NCBI GenBank assembly: GCA_026545765.1 | Contig: JAIFAC010000023.1 | Location: 62,001 to 126,000, forward strand | Origin: Plantago major | Taxonomy: Eukaryota; Streptophyta; Magnoliopsida; Lamiales; Plantaginaceae | Direction: 5' to 3' | Length of the DNA stretch: 64,000 nt | In this document: piece by piece, positions 62,201 to 64,000 of the stretch | Numbering within the stretch: position 1 is the first letter of the stretch | How the letters are laid out: each line of letters starts with the position of its first letter | Notes under the pieces: generated by a model | Seen by the model: only the letters and a program-made list of their open reading frames with translations | Database searches by the model: none | What the model was told of the DNA's origin: nothing | Position numbers and translations under genes: made by a program

Positions 62201-64000
62201 TTCGTTTGTTGTTCATCCCTCTCCAAAGTGTGTTGTTTTTATCTCTCAAGTAGAGTTGTTGGTTTGTTGTTTATTCAACTCCTTTTGTGTTTTGTTTAAC
62301 TCTCAAGTATAGTTCTTCGTTAGTTATTTTATTACTACTCTTGTGTGTTGTTTAAATCTCAAATTGACTTCACCGTTTGTAATTATCTCACTTTTTTATT
62401 GTTTTGTTTAACTCTAGACTAGAATTTTACATTTGTTGTTTAACCCACTCATTATGTGTGTGGTTTAACACTCAGTAAGTTCTTCGTTTGTTATACTCTT
62501 ACTCCTTATGTGCATTGTTTAAATCTCGAATAGACTTCTTCATTGACATTATCCCACTCCTTTAGTGTGTTGTTTAACTCTCAAGTAGAGTTATTAGTTT
62601 GTTGTTCATCCCTCTCCAAAGTGTCTTGTTTTATCTCTCAAGTAGAGTTGTTGGTTTGTTGTTTATTCAACTCCTTTTGTGTTTTGTTTAACTCTCAAGT
62701 AGAGTTCTTCGTTCGTTATTTTATTACTCCTCTTGTGTGTTGTTTAAATCTCAAATTGACTTCACCTTTTGTAATTATCTCACTTTTTTATTGTTTTGTT
62801 TAACTATACTAGAATTTTACATTTGTTCTTTAACCCACTCATTATGTGTGTGGTTTAACTTTTCAGTAAGTTCTTCGTTTGTTATACTCTTACTCCTTAT
62901 TGCATTGTTTAAATCTCGAATAGACTTCTTCATTGACATTATCCCACTCCTTTAGTGTTGTTTAACTCTCAAGTAGAGTTATTAGTTTGTTGTTCATCCC
63001 TCTCCAAAGTGTCTTGTTTTATCTCTCAAGTAGAGTTGTTGGTTTGTTGTTTATTCAACTCCTTTTGTGTTTTGTTTAACTCTCAAGTAGAGCTCTTCGT
63101 TCGTTATTTTATTACTCCTCTTGTGTGTTGTTTAAATCTCAAATTGACTTACCGTTTGTAATTATCTCACTTCTTTATTGTTTTGTTTAACTCTAGACTA
63201 GAATTTTACATTTGTTGTTTAACCCACTCATTATGTGTGGTTTAACACTCAGTAAGTTCTTCGTTTGTTATACTCTTACTCCTTATATTGCATTGTTTAA
63301 ATGTCTAATAGACTTCTTCGTTTGACATTATGCCACTCCTTTAGTGTGTTGTTTAACTCTCAAGTTGAGTTATTTGTTTGTTGTTCATCCCTCTCCAAAG
63401 TGTCTTGTTTTTATCTCTCAAGTAGAGTTGTTGGTTTGTTGATTATTCAACTCCATTTGTGTTTTGTTTAACTCTCAAGTAGAGTTTTTCGTTCGTTATT
63501 TTATTACTCCTCTTGTGTGTTGTTTAAATCTCAAATTGACTTCTCCGTTTGTAATTATCTCACTTCTTTATTGCTTTGTTTAACTCTAGACTAGAATTTT
63601 ACATTTGTTGTTTAACCCACTCAATATGTGTGTGGTTAACACTCAAGTAGAGTTCTTCGTTTGTTATACTCTTACTCCTTATGTGCATTGTTTAAATCAG
63701 GAATAGACTTCTTCATTCGACATTATCCCACTCCTTTAGTGAGTTGTTTAACTCTCAAGTAGAGTTATTGGTTTGTTGTTCATCCCTCTCCAAAGTGTCT
63801 TGTTTTTTTCTCTCAAGTAGAGTTGTTGGTTTGTTGTTTATTCAACTCCATTTGGGTTTTGTTTAACTCTCAAGTAGAGTTGTTCGTTCGTTATTTTATT
63901 ACTCCTCTTGTGTGTTGTTTAAATCTCAAATTGACTTCACCGTTTGTAATTATCTCACTTCTTTATTGTTTTGTTTAACTCTAGACTAGAATTTTACATT
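41213..64000 (+). repeat. Satellite array, forward orientation, segment 4 (22.8 kb)
   Basis: About 58 units of the seven-subunit satellite with no transposon insertion, running off the window. Spacing is often below 395 bp (for example 384 bp between 48544 and 48928) because of recurrent short deletions. Clean units (about 50790-51480, 53050-53700, 57770-58220) alternate with trimmed ones. Frequent trimmed forms are CAGTAAGTT for CAAGTAGAGTT, TTATTAGTTTG for TTATTCGTTTG, CATTGACATT for CATTCGACATT and CACGTTTG for CACCGTTTG. The many 60-105 codon frames are one frame of the repeat read over and over. Confidence 0.96.
41280..44250 (+). repeat. Degraded satellite sub-block
   Basis: Units directly right of the inversion junction carry many 1-12 bp losses, and some subunits are scrambled (about 41860-41935 and 42190-42320). 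The stretch 43700-44110 is the most diverged: subunit order a-g can hardly be followed, though fragments such as CTCAAGTAGAGTTCTTCATT and TTCTCCAAAGTG remain. No foreign sequence is recognisable. From about 44250 the normal pattern returns. Confidence 0.8.

Noticed and set aside
1-64000. Telomeric or subtelomeric repeat, rDNA or tRNA genes
   Set aside because: No TTTAGGG-type tracts, no rRNA-like sequence and no cloverleaf candidates were noticed in either orientation.

Overview
The window is plant-type heterochromatin. About 56 kb of its 64 kb is one tandem satellite family, and the rest is three decayed pieces of one LINE retrotransposon family. I see no intact protein gene, tRNA, rRNA, CRISPR array or telomeric repeat. 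A plant, probably an angiosperm, is suggested by the LINE: its single large ORF2 carries an apurinic-type endonuclease, reverse transcriptase, zf-RVT-like zinc finger and C-terminal RNase H, which is the plant L1 layout. Species and chromosome cannot be named from sequence alone. A pericentromeric or other heterochromatic block is the natural setting.

The satellite unit is about 395 bp (393 bp in the first complete copy) and is itself built from seven related subunits of 53-58 bp, here called a to g. Most subunits centre on a short dyad whose best form is AACTCTCAAGTAGAGTT. The strand read as forward is T-rich. Two co-varying unit families (types I and II) are interspersed, and larger repeats of about 0.99, 1.98 and 1.6 kb show recent local amplification.

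Layout: 1-1685 forward satellite; 1686-4080 LINE fragment A (minus strand, 5' part); 4081-8052 forward satellite; 8053-9021 LINE fragment C (minus strand, 3' part with poly(A)); 9022-10111 forward satellite; 10112-14493 LINE copy B (plus strand, nearly complete ORF2 with poly(A)); 14494-41212 satellite in reverse orientation; 41213-64000 forward satellite, degraded between about 41.3 and 44.3 kb.

Two structural points stand out. First, fragments A and C look like one insertion that has been circularly permuted: a 15-bp candidate target-site duplication lies next to the 5' end of A and next to the poly(A) end of C, with about 10 satellite units between them. Second, everything from about 10.11 to 41.21 kb, LINE B included, looks like one inversion of about 31 kb. 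Its right breakpoint lies exactly in a satellite dyad. Short reading frames of 60-105 codons recur along the array but are by-products of the repeat, not genes.
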